The notes beneath the pieces are model-generated. The model had not been told where the DNA came from. It made no database searches and saw only the letters and a program-made list of their open reading frames with translations. Shown one piece after another: positions 22,860 through 32,838 of a stretch of 64,000 bases of DNA. Both the position numbers and the translations under genes were made by a program. Source of the DNA: Pisaster brevispinus (taxonomy: Eukaryota > Echinodermata > Asteroidea > Forcipulatida > Asteriidae); assembly GCA_023634235.1 (NCBI GenBank), contig JAMKCF010000001.1, positions 14,332,258 to 14,396,257 on the forward strand, read 5' to 3'. Positions within the stretch are counted from its first letter, which is position 1. Each line of letters starts with the position of its first letter.

Positions 22860-23960
22860 GATTTGTGGTTCAGGAGTAAGATTTGTTCCCAAAATAAATC
22901 TTCAACTTTCGGTTTGACCCAGATGTAAAGGTCAAATGAGGTCATACTGTGTAGGGCTACGTAATTCTTAGGAGCCCTTTGTAATGCAGTGTAGTTTATA
23001 AGGATCCATTTTGTGGTTCAGGAGTAATGATTATTTCAAATATTGAATTTGATCATCCGGTTTGAACCGGAAGTTAAGGTCACATTGGGTCGCATTCTGT
23101 GTGTCATTTCTTAAGTTGATAAATACTTTCCCAATGATGTAAAGATTGTTTTAAAAAAAAATGTGTGCTTAGAAGTTATGATTTTTTGAAACAAACTTCC
23201 AGTTTGAACCGGGTTAAAAAGTCAGGGTTAAAAGAGGTCACATTGTGTATCGTAAGTCTTAGAAGTGCTTTCTGATGACGTATACTTGATAATGAAGAGT
23301 GTTTGAAGAGTTATGATTTTTTAAATTATTAATTTCATCTTCCGGTTTGAACTAGCAGTCAAGGTCAAATGGCATAACATTTTGTGTATCGTTTCTTTAC
23401 TTGTTTACACACCTTCCCAATGATGCATAGATTATACAAATTCAATGTGTGATTCAGAAATTATGATTTTTTAAAACATTAAATTTCAACTTCCGGTTTG
23501 AACCGGAAGTTAAGGTCATATTTTGTGAAGTGCGTGTTTAAGGAGTTACGAATTTTTCAAATATTACACAAATATTAGCGACGCTACATGTATTTGCACA
23601 TGTAGATGTAAAGCATTCAATACAGAACATGAACATGTAACTGTCAACTAAAACTACACGTGTATTGTACACGTGCGTGGCTGTGTACAGTGTCGGCGTA
23701 TGTTTGTGTTGGCCTTCAATATCGTGCGTTCTCATACCATGAAAGTCAACAGACACTTGCGCTTTGACGCCTGGTTTTGACCAGATGCAAATATTAAAAT
23801 GCTATAATCTCTGTGCAAAAGTTTCGGAAGGATAACAACTCTTCTATAACCTGATGCGAAAATTCATGATAAAATATAGTTTTTTAGATATGAATTTTCT
23901 AAAGTTTCAACTTCCGGTTTGAACCGGAAGTCAAGGTCAAATGAGGTCATACTGTGTAGC
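22860..23960. repeat. Degenerate satellite array with an ACCGGAAGT palindrome
   Basis: Diverged units recur at about 22900, 23060, 23200, 23340, 23490 and 23915. Each has TTCCGGTTTGAACCGGAAGT (a near-perfect palindrome), then AAGGTCAAATGAGGTCA-like sequence, a TGTGTA...TTTCTTA stretch and TTATGATTTTTTA. Spacing is roughly 130-160 bp in the first five, then irregular. No coding content. The interruption at 23540-23870 is unrelated AT-rich sequence. Confidence 0.7.
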
Positions 23961-24030
23961 ACTAGTCAAGTCATATGAGCCCTTTGTGATGAATAAAAAT
24001 CCAATGAGTGGTTGAGGATATTAGTTTTGG

Positions 24031-24189
24031 TTTTTACCCTACACCGATGTGAGTAAGCACTGTATACTCAGTACTTTCCCGAGTTCTGTGAAAAAAAATC
24101 GCAGGCATATTACTCGGGTGGGATTCTAACCCACGACCTTTGCAATTCTAGAGCAGTGTCTTACCAACGGCGCTATCTCATCGGTATCC
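24031..24189 (-). mobile_element. tRNA-derived SINE
   Basis: On the minus strand an A-box-like TAGCGCCGTTGG (about 24165) and a B-box GGTTAGAATCC (about 24115) have tRNA spacing. A non-tRNA body follows (GAACTCGGGAAAGTACTGAG...) and ends with GGGTAAAAACC. The acceptor stem and loops do not fold as a real tRNA. A SINE is the best reading. Confidence 0.75.
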
Positions 24190-24202
24190 ATGGTCGTTCG
24201 GT

Positions 24203-24320
24203 CTAGCTGTTGTAGTCGAAGATGATGTTACGAGCTTGATCAATCTCTAGGGTGTTGTTGAACTCGGCATACATGATGACGTTGGTAGTCTCCTCAAGGG
24301 GCGAGGCAAAGTGCATGTCC
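24203..24320 (-). pseudogene. Polinton major capsid protein, C-terminal fragment
   Basis: About 38 codons ending at TAG 24203-24205, with the typical end VIMYAEFNNTLEIDQ then RNIIFDY. From memory of the family (proteins annotated as F54H12.2-like), this is the end of the double-jelly-roll capsid. It directly abuts the broken integrase, so the intervening sequence is deleted. Confidence 0.6.
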
Positions 24321-24329
24321 AGACAAAGG

Positions 24330-25066
24330 TTTCCATGCTTCACCAAGCTGAAGTGTCCTCCGCATGTCCTTTACCCTGCTGGCCTTTGTTTCATTTTGAG
24401 TGGAAAAAAATTCAATGTTCTTCTTTGTCAAGAAACTTTGAAATTTATGGTTTGTAAACTGACCCTTTATCCATCTGGAGCAGGCGCGGCTTACGCCCAT
24501 CCCGTAAAATTCGATCGAAGGCCTTTTTTAGCGACGTCCCCGTTTTATCCTAGAGGGGAAAGACCCAGGCGTACTTGGAAAATATGTCGATGCACGTCAG
24601 TGAAAAATCTGCGACTACCATTATACTGAGAGAGTGAGGCCATGTCTACCAGATCCGCCTGCCACTGATGGTCGATACCTCCAACAATGACCCGATTTCG
24701 TTTGAAACACCTTCAGATGGGTTTGTGTAGCATGTAGCATGTAAGTAGGTTGTTGACGCATCCATCTAATGTCCCGTTTCCTGCTGATTTCCACTCTGTC
24801 TTTTTGAATTGCCTGTAGACAGCATCCACACCACCGAAACCAGAAGGATGGTTTGTGTCGTAATACACCTGCTTCAGATACTCCTCCATCGACGAAACTT
24901 GAATCTTCAATGACGAGCCTGCTGTTGCAACACACCCACAAGCAGTAGAGTTTTTCAGCATGTTTGGTTGCGTGCACTCTGGTTTGGAAGGACAACACTC
25001 CATGGCGAAAGCAGGGCTTCTAATGAAGAACTGGAGGGATGGTGTTTTACTTATAACGGTGTCCAC
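24330..25066 (-). pseudogene. Polinton integrase, frameshifted
   Basis: The start region (MEEYLKQVYYDTNHPSGFGG, about 24900) is the N-terminal signature of Polinton integrases (F54H12.3-like). Further pieces in other frames are HKPI and VIVGG near 24700, and NHKFQSFLTKKNIEFFSTQN with NETKAS near 24450. The catalytic Glu expected just after KAS is not visible. At least two frameshifts and an internal loss make it inactive. Confidence 0.75.
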
Positions 25067-25185
25067 TTTTGTTATATCGTCGTATCGGTCTTAGTTGCAA
25101 ACAAACAAAGTTTTTTTTCCTAGCCGGAAGATGGGATGCGGTTGTGAACAACTGGTGTAATCCTTTGTAGTTTACGTCTTCGTCG

Positions 25186-25794
25186 TCACCTACTTCTTCC
25201 TTTCAGGCCACTTTGAGTGAGGGTTTTGTTTCGATCGGTTTTTGTCTCAGTTGGTTTTGTCTCGATTGGTTTTGTCTCGGCTTCTTCAATCAGTGGCTCC
25301 TTCTTCAACAAGGGAGGTCCATTAAAATTAGTGGAATGTTCGTCCTTGAGGGTCATAGACAGGGAAGCCATCCTCTGTTGGTACAGCTTGATTTTATCCC
25401 CCTTTGACAGATTCTGTGTTTCGAGCAACTTTCTCAGGTCTGTGTCCAAACCGTGCACCACGTAGGTAATCGGTGTTTGCTCCAAACGTCTAGACGCCTG
25501 CATTCTTGTGAGAGTGTTTTGCGATACGAGCACCATTTTCTTCGCGTGCTCCATGACGTTTACTTGAATAGCAGTCAACACCGGCGTCAGCAACGCACTC
25601 AGACAACCTCCCTTCTGTTTCAAAGCTTGCTTCCTCTGGAGACTTGTCCTTCGTTTGGTCAGCGCTCTAAGTTTTCTCTTGTGTCTTCTCAGTTTGGTTC
25701 TCTCGGTAGGTGTTAGGGAAACGTTACCGTTTAAAACGTTGAGGGTGCACTCACACAGACAGGTATTGAGGTCGTTGCCGGCTCCGTCAATCAC
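25186..25794 (-). CDS. Polinton pX-like basic virion-type protein
   Basis: 202 codons from ATG 25794. An N-terminal Cys-rich stretch (CLCECTLNVLNGNVSLTP) is followed by a strongly basic region (KLRRHKRKLRALTKRRTSL, KQKGG) and a hydrophobic segment (CLSALLTPVLTAI), the pattern of adenovirus pX-like core proteins in Polintons. The second half has MVLVSQNTLTRMQ and a KGDKIKLYQQ motif seen in another Polinton late protein, so two genes seem joined. The C-terminus has a short PIETKPTETKT repeat. It is open throughout and neighbours the integrase and ATPase. Confidence 0.65.
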   Translation of the reverse strand: MIDGAGNDLNTCLCECTLNVLNGNVSLTPTERTKLRRHKRKLRALTKRRTSLQRKQALKQKGGCLSALLTPVLTAIQVNVMEHAKKMVLVSQNTLTRMQASRRLEQTPITYVVHGLDTDLRKLLETQNLSKGDKIKLYQQRMASLSMTLKDEHSTNFNGPPLLKKEPLIEEAETKPIETKPTETKTDRNKTLTQSGLKGRSR

Positions 25795-25927
25795 TCCCTG
25801 GCTGTTTTTTGGAACCCTTTGCTAATACGTGTACCTGACGAGACATCTTTACAAATGAAACCACAACGCAGGAGTGGCATTAATTTATAGCTTCGGAACG
25901 TAAACAGTCGGGTATTTACCCTGGAAG

Positions 25928-26379
25928 ATGTTAGAGACACATGTGCTCCTCTATGTCCGGTTTCAAGTCCACATTGAGATGAGAGTAGGGGGAACGCGTC
26001 GCGTCTCGACCATGAATTTGGGTTTGTTCGGATACATGTCCTGCCAAGTGCGTGATCTTTGAAGCATCTCTGTGGTACTTAAAGAGCACCATGCAATGCG
26101 TGTTTAGACTGATTGTGCACATTTCTTTACGCCGATAAAACAGATTTTGCAGTATGAGTATGAGTATAACCGACAGATGGTGGTGATGACTGCTTTTGGT
26201 GAAAAGGTTGGTAATCTTTCATTATTACCCGATTCCAACATGAGGTTGTCGATCACAACCAAGTTTCTTTTCGTTCGATCCGAGGAGGCGAGAAGGGAAA
26301 TCCCTCCACAAAACAAATGTCTGGACGGTGTTGGACAGCCAGTCACAAGCATCCTGATAAGCCCCAAAACACCACACAA
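25928..26379 (-). pseudogene. Polinton packaging ATPase (FtsK/A32-type), C-terminal part
   Basis: LVVIDNLMLESGNNERL at about 26260 matches the Walker B region (an Asp is now Asn). After a frame change near 26210 the frame reads TNLFTKSSHHHHLSV, ILQNLFYRR and EMCTISLNTHCMVLFKY, then the tail PYSHLNVDLKPDIEEH, stopping near 25928. The N-terminal half with the P-loop is gone; the fragment starts at about 26390 next to the inverted exon copy. The family pumps DNA into capsids. Confidence 0.7.
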
Positions 26380-26420
26380 TACAATAATTTAAGTTAACAA
26401 CAGATTGGTTATTTTCTTAC

Positions 26421-26621
26421 CCAGTCAAACAATCTCTCAGTGTCGAGGCAGATTTCAGACAATGGGCCCTCAAATGTTGGTGGAGTTTCTGGGATACTCT
26501 CTGGCCAATACGAACAGCCGGGTTTTGGAGACAAAACCATTTTGAACAGCTCCGGTGTGTCCGAATCATCTGACCAGGCCGAAAGATCGGGCTCGACTGG
26601 GGCTTCCTCTTCCTGGTGACG
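26421..26621 (-). CDS. Inverted exon copy 2 of the 22271-22480 exon
   Basis: Acceptor TTTACCACAG before 26621 and donor TGG|GTAAGA after 26421, with the same flanking intron sequence as copy 1. The first 29 codons match copy 1 (EEEAPVEPDLSAWSDDSD). A small indel near 26525 then moves the reading frame, so the conserved end is read as ESIPETPPTFEGPLSEICL instead of the QKLNQRLRAHGLKSAS frame. One of the two copies is therefore frame-altered. Confidence 0.5.
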
Positions 26622-26761
26622 CTGTGGTAAACGAAAAAGATGATATATAACAAAAAGGTTACAACATTATAACACTTGTTGGTTACTTCCGGGACAATTT
26701 TTTTTAATTTTATTTTATTTGTTGTTGTTGGTATGTAACCTACCCGATGGACCGCTGCGGA

Positions 26762-26911
26762 TTACAGTTCATCTTTCTCCCATATTTGACTCGTCGTTAA
26801 ATCCGGGCTCCATTCCACATTATGCGGGGACACTTCGCTCTCCATTTGGTCCATGCCCTCCATTTGAGTGGCCCTAAATTCAGGGCCCCATTCCACGCTT
26901 TCCTGGGACAT
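26762..26911 (-). CDS. Small acidic ORF, possible first exon
   Basis: The ATG at 26911 opens 49 codons ending at TAA 26762. It contains an internal repeat, VEWGPEFRATQM and VEWSPDLTTSQI, and is acidic like the next exon at 26621. A weak donor (AACT|GTAATC) just before the stop could splice it to that exon. The upstream sequence has no other clear exon. It could be an exon of the same unnamed gene or a chance ORF. Confidence 0.35.
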   Translation of the reverse strand: MSQESVEWGPEFRATQMEGMDQMESEVSPHNVEWSPDLTTSQIWEKDEL

Positions 26912-27223
26912 GACACCAAATCTATGTTCTCCGTCAGCATGTCACTGTAAGCCGCTGATGATGTGAGAGCGGTAGACCTATCACTTACTAAGGATTTGCT
27001 TTGTGCAAATGTGATGTGTTTTTTACTTGGTTTGTTGAAATTTGGAGTTTGTATATCTTCTTGTTTACTGTTTACGGATGTTACGTTATATGTTATACCG
27101 CCCTCTTGTGTTGGTAACTATGGGCAGTTGCCATGTGGGCAGCCATCTTGTTATTACTAGTATTCTTGAGAGTTAGAGAACATGACCGATGATACTAGAA
27201 CAGAAGTGTGTCTTTGTCTCTAT

Positions 27224-27496
27224 TTATAAACTATAAATAACATCCGTGATAGCTCCAATGTCCACTTTGTTATTGTTCAAAATCAGGCTCAGTTCATCAA
27301 CTTTGTTATTGAGAGAACGAGGATTACATAACAAGGTAGTCAGTAGCTGATAATGGCACTTCGGTCGCTCAGTTGTTATGTTAATGTGGTTCTGGATTCC
27401 TCTCCTTTGTGTGGGTTTCAAAATAGCGGACCTTTGCGACATTACTACTGGAATATGGCGAAGTATGTGATTTGAGTGTCGACTGTACAAAGCCAA
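27224..27496 (-). pseudogene. LINE endonuclease N-terminal scrap
   Basis: The frame from 27496 contains LLCNPRSLNNKVDELSLILN and VDIGAIT, the first endonuclease block of CR1-like LINEs. It ends abruptly at about 27241, where an unrelated sequence with ATACCGCCCTCTTGTG (also found in the Gypsy-A LTR) begins. This suggests an LTR-derived insertion at 27075-27240, but its ends are not clean. Confidence 0.6.
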
Positions 27497-27499
27497 TGT

Positions 27500-28090
27500 A
27501 CCATCAATTTCAATTAATATTGTAGAGCTATGTCAGTTTTGAATGTTCTACATACGAAACAGATTACATGTACTTTTGATTGACCAGAATGAGCATCGCT
27601 GTTTACTTCAGAGTAACTGCACATCTGAATATGAACTTCGTTGAATGAACTTCGTTGACCCATGTGCATCTAAACAAATGTATATCTTATTGTACATGCA
27701 TTACATGTATGTAACTGTTTACTTTGGATCATGATTGCCTTTTGGCATGGTTATAGTTTTAAAGCAATTTAGGTTCACGTGGTGTTAACAAACAATATCG
27801 ACACTCCACCATGCAAACCACAAATCTTGTGTTAATAACTTTGTATGTTTTTTCGTTTTGTTGCATATCGGCAAGTGGTGAGGTGGTGTTGGGGCTATCT
27901 TGGTCGCTTCAACCGGGTGCCACTGCCATCATGTGTAATGGCAGCAATACGAAGGACGTTCCCAAACCCTGATGGACAGTATAAAGGATTTTCGTTTATT
28001 GTTTTAATTCGTAACATTTTCCCTAATTATAATGATCTGGAGGGAGTCACAAATTATTTTGTGCTTTCATAAACCATAATAATTTACGTG
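27500..28090. other. No gene recognised
   Basis: AT-rich spacer between LINE scraps. It contains a short direct repeat (CTTCGTTGAATGAA then CTTCGTTGACC at about 27640). Confidence 0.45.
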
Positions 28091-28107
28091 TGTATTATTT
28101 CATTTTA

Positions 28108-30605
28108 TAATAATAGCAATAATAATATCAGCTCTTATATAGCGCAATTCCAAGATGATCATTGCGCTTCACAAACAAACAAAAACAACATCAGCAATGT
28201 GAACACATACACTAAAATAAATGGGTTTTGAGATTGCGCTTGAAAGCATCAACTGTTGGTGAAGATCTTATGGTCTGTGGTAACTGGTTCCAGAGAGTTG
28301 GCCCAAACACACTGAACGATCCATCGCCTATCCGTTTTTTACTCTTTGAGATGATGAGACGAGTAACGTCCTGGTTCGAACGTAGGCCTTCCCTCGATGG
28401 TAAATGGGTGGCAATGCAATCTGTAAGATAGACCGGCGACAGATCATTCAGAGCTTTGTAAATATAGAGTAGTGTTTTAAACTTGATTCTTTTGTATAAC
28501 AGAGGAGATGTGGAATGCCGACGTGAAACCTGGAATACAATGCGGGCCGCCCGGCTTTGTAAGCGCTGCAGACGAGCCACATCTCTGTTTTTGCATCCCG
28601 AAAGGAGTGCATTAGCATAGTCTAACTTTGAAAGCACAAGAGCCCGCATTGCATTAGAACAAGCATCACAGTCCAAAAACCTGCGAATTCTTGCCATGTT
28701 CCACAGAAGAAAGTTAACAGATTTGCACAGAGATGTAACATGATCTGACATGGTCATGGATGTATCAAAAATGACCCCCAGGTTCTTGATGGTTGAAGAT
28801 GGAATAATTTCAGTAGACCCGATCTGTTTTGTGATGTTAGATAGCCTTTTCATGTTGTATGGGGATGCGGCAATAAAGAACTCGGTCTTAGAGTCGTTAA
28901 GTTTAAGCATGTTGTTCGCAAGCCATAAACGAAGCTCCTCCACACAAGATGCCAGCCTAAAGATGGCACATGCTGCGTCACCCGGAACCTTAGGATTAAA
29001 AAACATGTAAATCTGCAAATCATCTGCATAAATGTGAAAGTTTAACCCATGACGTCGAATTACACAAGCAACATGTTGAAAATACATAGTGACAACACTA
29101 GGGCCAATGAGTGACCCTTGTGGAACCCCACAGTTAAGACCAAACTTATCTGAAAGTTTACCCCTCACAGAAACTCTAAACTGACGGCCTGTTATGTAAG
29201 AATTGAACCATTTGTGCACTGTGCCCTCGATACCAAAGCCATGTTCCAGACGGTGAAGTAGGATGCCATGGTCAATGGTATCGATGTCGTGATGTCGTTT
29301 TTCACCTTGAGCAATGCCGTTTCAGTGCTATGCTTCTTTTTGTATGCTGACTGAAATGGTTCATCAAGATTATTTGCTTGGATGTGCTCGTTGACCTGGA
29401 TAATGGCTGCCCTCTCAATTACCTTGCCAATGAAACCTATGTTAGACACAGGCCTATAGTTGTTTAAATCATTACAATCCAAGGTAGTCTTTTTTAAGAT
29501 TGGGGTAACAATGGTTTGTTTGAGATCAATTGGAAACACACCGCATGTGAGAGAAGTATTTACAATATCAGTGAGCACTGGCAATACAACATCATGTTCT
29601 CTTTAAGTAACCATGTTGGTAGGCTATCAAGAATACAACTTTTGTTTGTACAACCCTTTACAATGCGACAAACCTCCCTTTGATCGAGCTCTTTAAACCT
29701 ATCCATAACATTCTGAATAACAACATAATTGTACATATCATGGTCCATTTTACCATAATTTCCGTTTGTACTTGCTCTTATTCTTTCCACCTTTTCGATG
29801 AAAAAGTTGGCAAACTTATTACTTAGCACATCCGGCGTATACAGAGTAGGTAAGATTTTTTCGTTCTGGTTTAGTAGAACACCAATAGTTCGGAAAGTTT
29901 CTTTGGCCCCAGTTTCACGCAATTTATCGTTGTAATGCTTTTTCTTTGAAATCGCCAACAGTTTATTGTAATGTAAATGTTGGGTCCAATAGGCATCCTT
30001 GTCGACCCGAAGTCCACTTTTCCGCCACTTCCTTTCAATCCTATGTTGCACCTGTTTCTCGGTCCTGATTTCATCGTTATACCATGGAGGTCTTGGACGA
30101 ACATAACTTGACATTGTACTCATGGGTGCGTGTATATTAAGCACTTCAACAGATACCTTATTGAAATGCTGAAGCGTTTCATCCACCGTTGTATTCCTAG
30201 GTGTGTTAGCATTAAGTTGAGATTCTAGATCACATTTCAGGGCCACACTATTAATTTTCCTAAAATCACGGACAGTACGCACAACTTTTAGAGGAGGGGG
30301 CTTTCTCTGCTGCAAGACACATCTTATCATGCTGTGGTCCGAGCCATAGTCGGTACTAACATCACAAAATCTGATTAAATTTTCATCAAAACGTGTGAAT
30401 ATCAGGTCCAGTATATGGCCCGATCTATGAGTAGCCTCTTTTACATGTTGTCTTAGATCAAAAGATGACAAAAGGGTCATGAAAGAAGACACATCGGACT
30501 TATTGGACTCATTTACATGGATGTTAAAGTCACCCAACATGACAAGTTTGCCCGGCAGCAGAGATAGCTCTTGTAAAAATTCCTCAAACTTTTGTGTCTT
30601 TTCAG
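28108..30605 (-). mobile_element. LINE C: L2-like LINE, 5'-truncated
   Basis: The element lacks the first half of its endonuclease; the coding part begins at about 30605 beside a poly-G tract. It ends on the minus strand with the L2-type 3' sequence GCGCTATATAAGAGC followed by an ATTATT-type tail (28108-28150). Confidence 0.85.
28212..30605 (-). pseudogene. LINE C endonuclease end and reverse transcriptase
   Basis: The long frame 30540-29560 has the endonuclease end (MLGDFNIHVNE, LDLIFTR, YGSDHSMI), a linker and the L2 signature CILDSLPTWLLKE. The RT continues at 29584 (TPILKKTTLDCNDLNNYRPV, QSAYKKKHSTETALLKV) and from 29219 as one 335-codon frame (CGVPQGSLIGP, IYADDLQIYMF, LGVIFDTSMTMSDHV, KLDYANALLSGC), ending near 28212. 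Only about three frame breaks are evident (29570, 29290, 29220), so it is younger than LINEs A and B. Confidence 0.88.
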
Positions 30606-30630
30606 AGGGGGGGGGGGGGGGGGGGGTTGA
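30605..30630 (+). repeat. Poly-G tract
   Basis: An uninterrupted run of about 20 G at the 5' truncation point of LINE C. It may be a G-quadruplex former, and its length in the assembly may be unreliable. Confidence 0.7.
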
Positions 30631-30898
30631 AATAAACTTGTTCTATGTTGCCAACAATACACTATGGTAACATGGTAACAACATTACAAACTTGGTGTGG
30701 CAGAAAGATGCCAAGAACTGAAATTTAAAAAAACCTTAGTACATGTACTTTTGTAATAAACGACAACACAAAATATGTATGTATTTGCAACCAACAATAG
30801 TTTATTTTTAAGGTTAAACTATCAATATTAAAAAAGTTGCCTCTTGATGACGAAAACAACTGAATCAAAATCATGTAGATACTTGGTTAAACCGAACT

Positions 30899-31265
30899 AA
30901 AATACAAGAATAGAACAACAATAATGTGTACAGGCCATGTCATTCTGTCTTCAAACAAAGTTGATTCTACTACCCTGACAATGCCCCCCCCCCCCAAAAA
31001 AAAAAAAAAAACCCACCTTAGCAAACACATGTACCAAATCATTTGTTTTAGCTGTTTTTCTCTTAGTACGTTTTTGGGGCAATAAATTGTAAAATACAAG
31101 AATAGAACAACAATAATGTGTACAGGCCATGTCATTCTGTCTTCAAACAAAGTTGATTCTACTTACCCTGGTAATGCCCCCCCCCTTAAAAAAAACCCAC
31201 CTAAGCATACACATGTACCAAATCATTTGTTTTAGCTGTTTTTCTCTTAGTACGTTTTGGGGGCA
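30899..31265. repeat. Tandem duplication, 192-bp period
   Basis: 30899-31090 and 31091-31265 are near copies (ACAAGAATAGAACAACAATA... to ...CTCTTAGTACGTTTT). They differ mostly in the length of a C-run and A-run in the middle. On the minus strand both carry a basic frame KRTKRKTAKTNDLVHV ending at a possible donor (AAG|GTGGGT or TAG|GTGGGT), so the duplication may have copied an exon. Confidence 0.7.
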
Positions 31266-31480
31266 CATGTTGCTCGACTTCCTTCTCTTTCCTTTCACTT
31301 GCACCCCTGTGGTCGTTTTCCCTGGACCAACAACGGTTTGTGATCCACCTGGTGGCTCCTCTTGGCCTGGTGTTGGTTGCTGTCTGCCAACAGGTTGGGT
31401 TATTTTTGCAAACCTTGACACGAAACCTGCAACTGCTGCATCTTCAAGTAGGATTTGAAAATTTGCATGGCAGAAATACA
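31190..31480 (-). CDS. Possible basic exon, unassigned
   Basis: On the minus strand the frame ending KEKEVEQHVPPKRTKRKTAK runs into a GTGGGT donor near 31205. An alternative frame is open for 230 codons through homopolymers but is low complexity. No domain is recognised. The lysine-rich composition is like other exons in the window. It could be an exon of the THAP gene or of a separate gene. Confidence 0.25.
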
Positions 31481-31621
31481 ATCTAGTAAGGTTTGAGGTA
31501 ACACCATGTAATGACAATCTCTCTGTGAGTTGGGGTTTTGAAAAGAACCGTACAGGATTCAACAATACAAGAACAAAAGGAGTTGCGCATGCAACAACAG
31601 CAAGGGGCGAATCCTGGATTT

Positions 31622-31752
31622 GTTCTGGGGGGGGGGGGGGGGGCAGGTTTTTCTTTTTCTTTATGTCTGATAGAAAACCTGTTATTTTTTTAAGTCCGAG
31701 CTGGGGGGGGGGGGTGTTGAACCCCCAAACTTCCCCACCCCCCCCCCCCCCC
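31622..31752. repeat. G-run / C-run hairpin
   Basis: Runs of about 17 G (31628), 11 G (31704) and then 15 C (31737) lie within 130 bp, so the G-runs can pair with the C-run or form quadruplexes. Open frames across it are just poly-Gly/poly-Pro. Confidence 0.6.
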
Positions 31753-31943
31753 TGATCTGCACCTGAACAGTTTTTCAAAAAGCGAGGAAAGTACCATGAA
31801 CAGTGAGAATTTGTACACTGTTTTTCAGTTTTCAATGGACAGCTGAGAAACCAAAAATGAGGAAATCATCTGATCCGCTGCAAACTTGCATGTCTGGGGG
31901 TTTATTAGCAGGTTTGAAACTGTACAAAATACATAATACTTAC

Positions 31944-32104
31944 TGAAAGTGCTTATATATTGACAAGTAGCTTCTGGACTGTGTAACCTCCGCTGTCTTG
32001 TTTTGATCGAGGGTGAACGACTGAGAATCTTAGGTCTCTCTTTCTCGTTCTGGCTCATCTTCGTCACTGCATTCTCATTGTAGTGTAGAGCTGCTAAGTA
32101 GATT
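31944..32104 (-). CDS. Second exon of the THAP gene
   Basis: Acceptor TTTTTTTATAG before 32104 and donor TTTCA|GTAAGT after 31944, 161 bp. The open frame (IYLAALHYNENAVTKMSQNE, then KERPKILSRSPS and EATCQYIS) resembles the Leu-Ala-x-Leu-His-x-Asn-Glu-Asn segment that follows THAP domains in some transposon-like animal proteins, as I remember them. It needs two nucleotides from the previous exon, whereas that exon now ends in phase 0. See the GA-repeat note in the findings. Confidence 0.5.
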
Positions 32105-32129
32105 CTATAAAAAAAATACGAAAATCAAA

Positions 32130-32670
32130 AATTTTACAAATTCAAATAAAGTAAACACTCCATGTGATTGGCCATCCCGAGCCTATAAACAAAAATGATA
32201 GGACAAATTTGGACCAGGGATGGGAGCATGAACATATTTTGGAGCTTTGCCTTCAAAAAAAGAGTGAACAATTCTTAGGCATACACTCAGGATTCTCAGA
32301 CAGCTTTGGCAAACACAATTGTCCAGCATGGACTAAGTTAAATATTGTCAGCAAGACAAAGAAATTGGAACTGTATGGAACAGTCAAATTTCAAAATGGA
32401 TTAAATAGGAGCATGAACATGCCAAAGCACGGCCACCATTCAGCTACTTACTGTGGCATCACTCAAGGCCGCTATGTAGCTAATGCAGATCATACAGGTC
32501 AGATTCAGAGCATGCACAGCGGCGGCCAGTGTCATTTGACATGATGATTGACCACATGAAAAGAGTAGAGATTGTTTACTATTTTGTTTCTTATTGGGCC
32601 TAAATAAATCATGGAGATAGAAATCTCAAAAGCAGCTTAAATGATCATTTCGGATGTTTTTTATTAACAA
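32130..32670. other. Intron of the THAP gene, content unclear
   Basis: A 126-codon plus-strand frame lies here (GHHSATYCGITQGRYV, then another frame with RPVSFDMMIDHMKR), but I recognise no protein. It could be a decayed transposon insert. Confidence 0.3.
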
Positions 32671-32678
32671 GAACTTAC

Positions 32679-32838
32679 CCGGCTTCTCTCTCTCTCTCTC
32701 TTCTGGAATGCTGTCCCAGTGAAGCCACCAACGTTACGTTTCAAGAGCCCTTTTTGCGACTCTGCACCTGATTCTGCGGCCACGGCAGACCCGGCGGAGG
32801 CCGGTGACTCGGCCGACGTAGTAGCAGTAAGCATGGTG
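32679..32838 (-). CDS. THAP gene exon 1, 3' part (severed by Gypsy-B)
   Basis: This is the continuation of the exon at 42290-42587. Read from 32838 it encodes an Ala/Ser/Glu-rich stretch (TATTSAESPASAGSAVAAES), then LLKRNVGGFTG and a (GA)n-coded RERERS, ending at a strong donor (CGG|GTAAGT at 32679). It is open in the frame set by the THAP piece once Gypsy-B and one GTAG copy are removed. The low-complexity linker after a THAP finger is typical of these proteins. Confidence 0.65.

Larger units (their letters stand above)
24203..26390 (-). mobile_element. Polinton/Maverick relic, four gene remnants
   Basis: On the minus strand from right to left: packaging ATPase fragment, a basic pX-like protein, retroviral-type integrase, and the C-terminus of the major capsid protein. 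All are partial or frameshifted, and no polymerase B, protease or terminal inverted repeats are present. The region is about 2.2 kb against 15-20 kb for a full element. It is an old endogenous copy of a virus-like transposon. Confidence 0.75.

Noticed and set aside
24100..24189. Possible tRNA gene on the minus strand
   Set aside because: A and B boxes are present, but the acceptor stem does not close and a SINE body follows. Called a SINE.
27074..27250. Inverted 10-mers ACGGATGTTA / TAACATCCGT as transposon ends
   Set aside because: No direct target duplication, and the block shares a motif with LTR sequence. The inverted match may be chance.
31143..31835. 230-codon minus-strand open frame with poly-Gly and poly-Pro
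   Set aside because: It runs through G/C homopolymers and has no domain. Only the short basic segment near a donor was kept as a weak exon.
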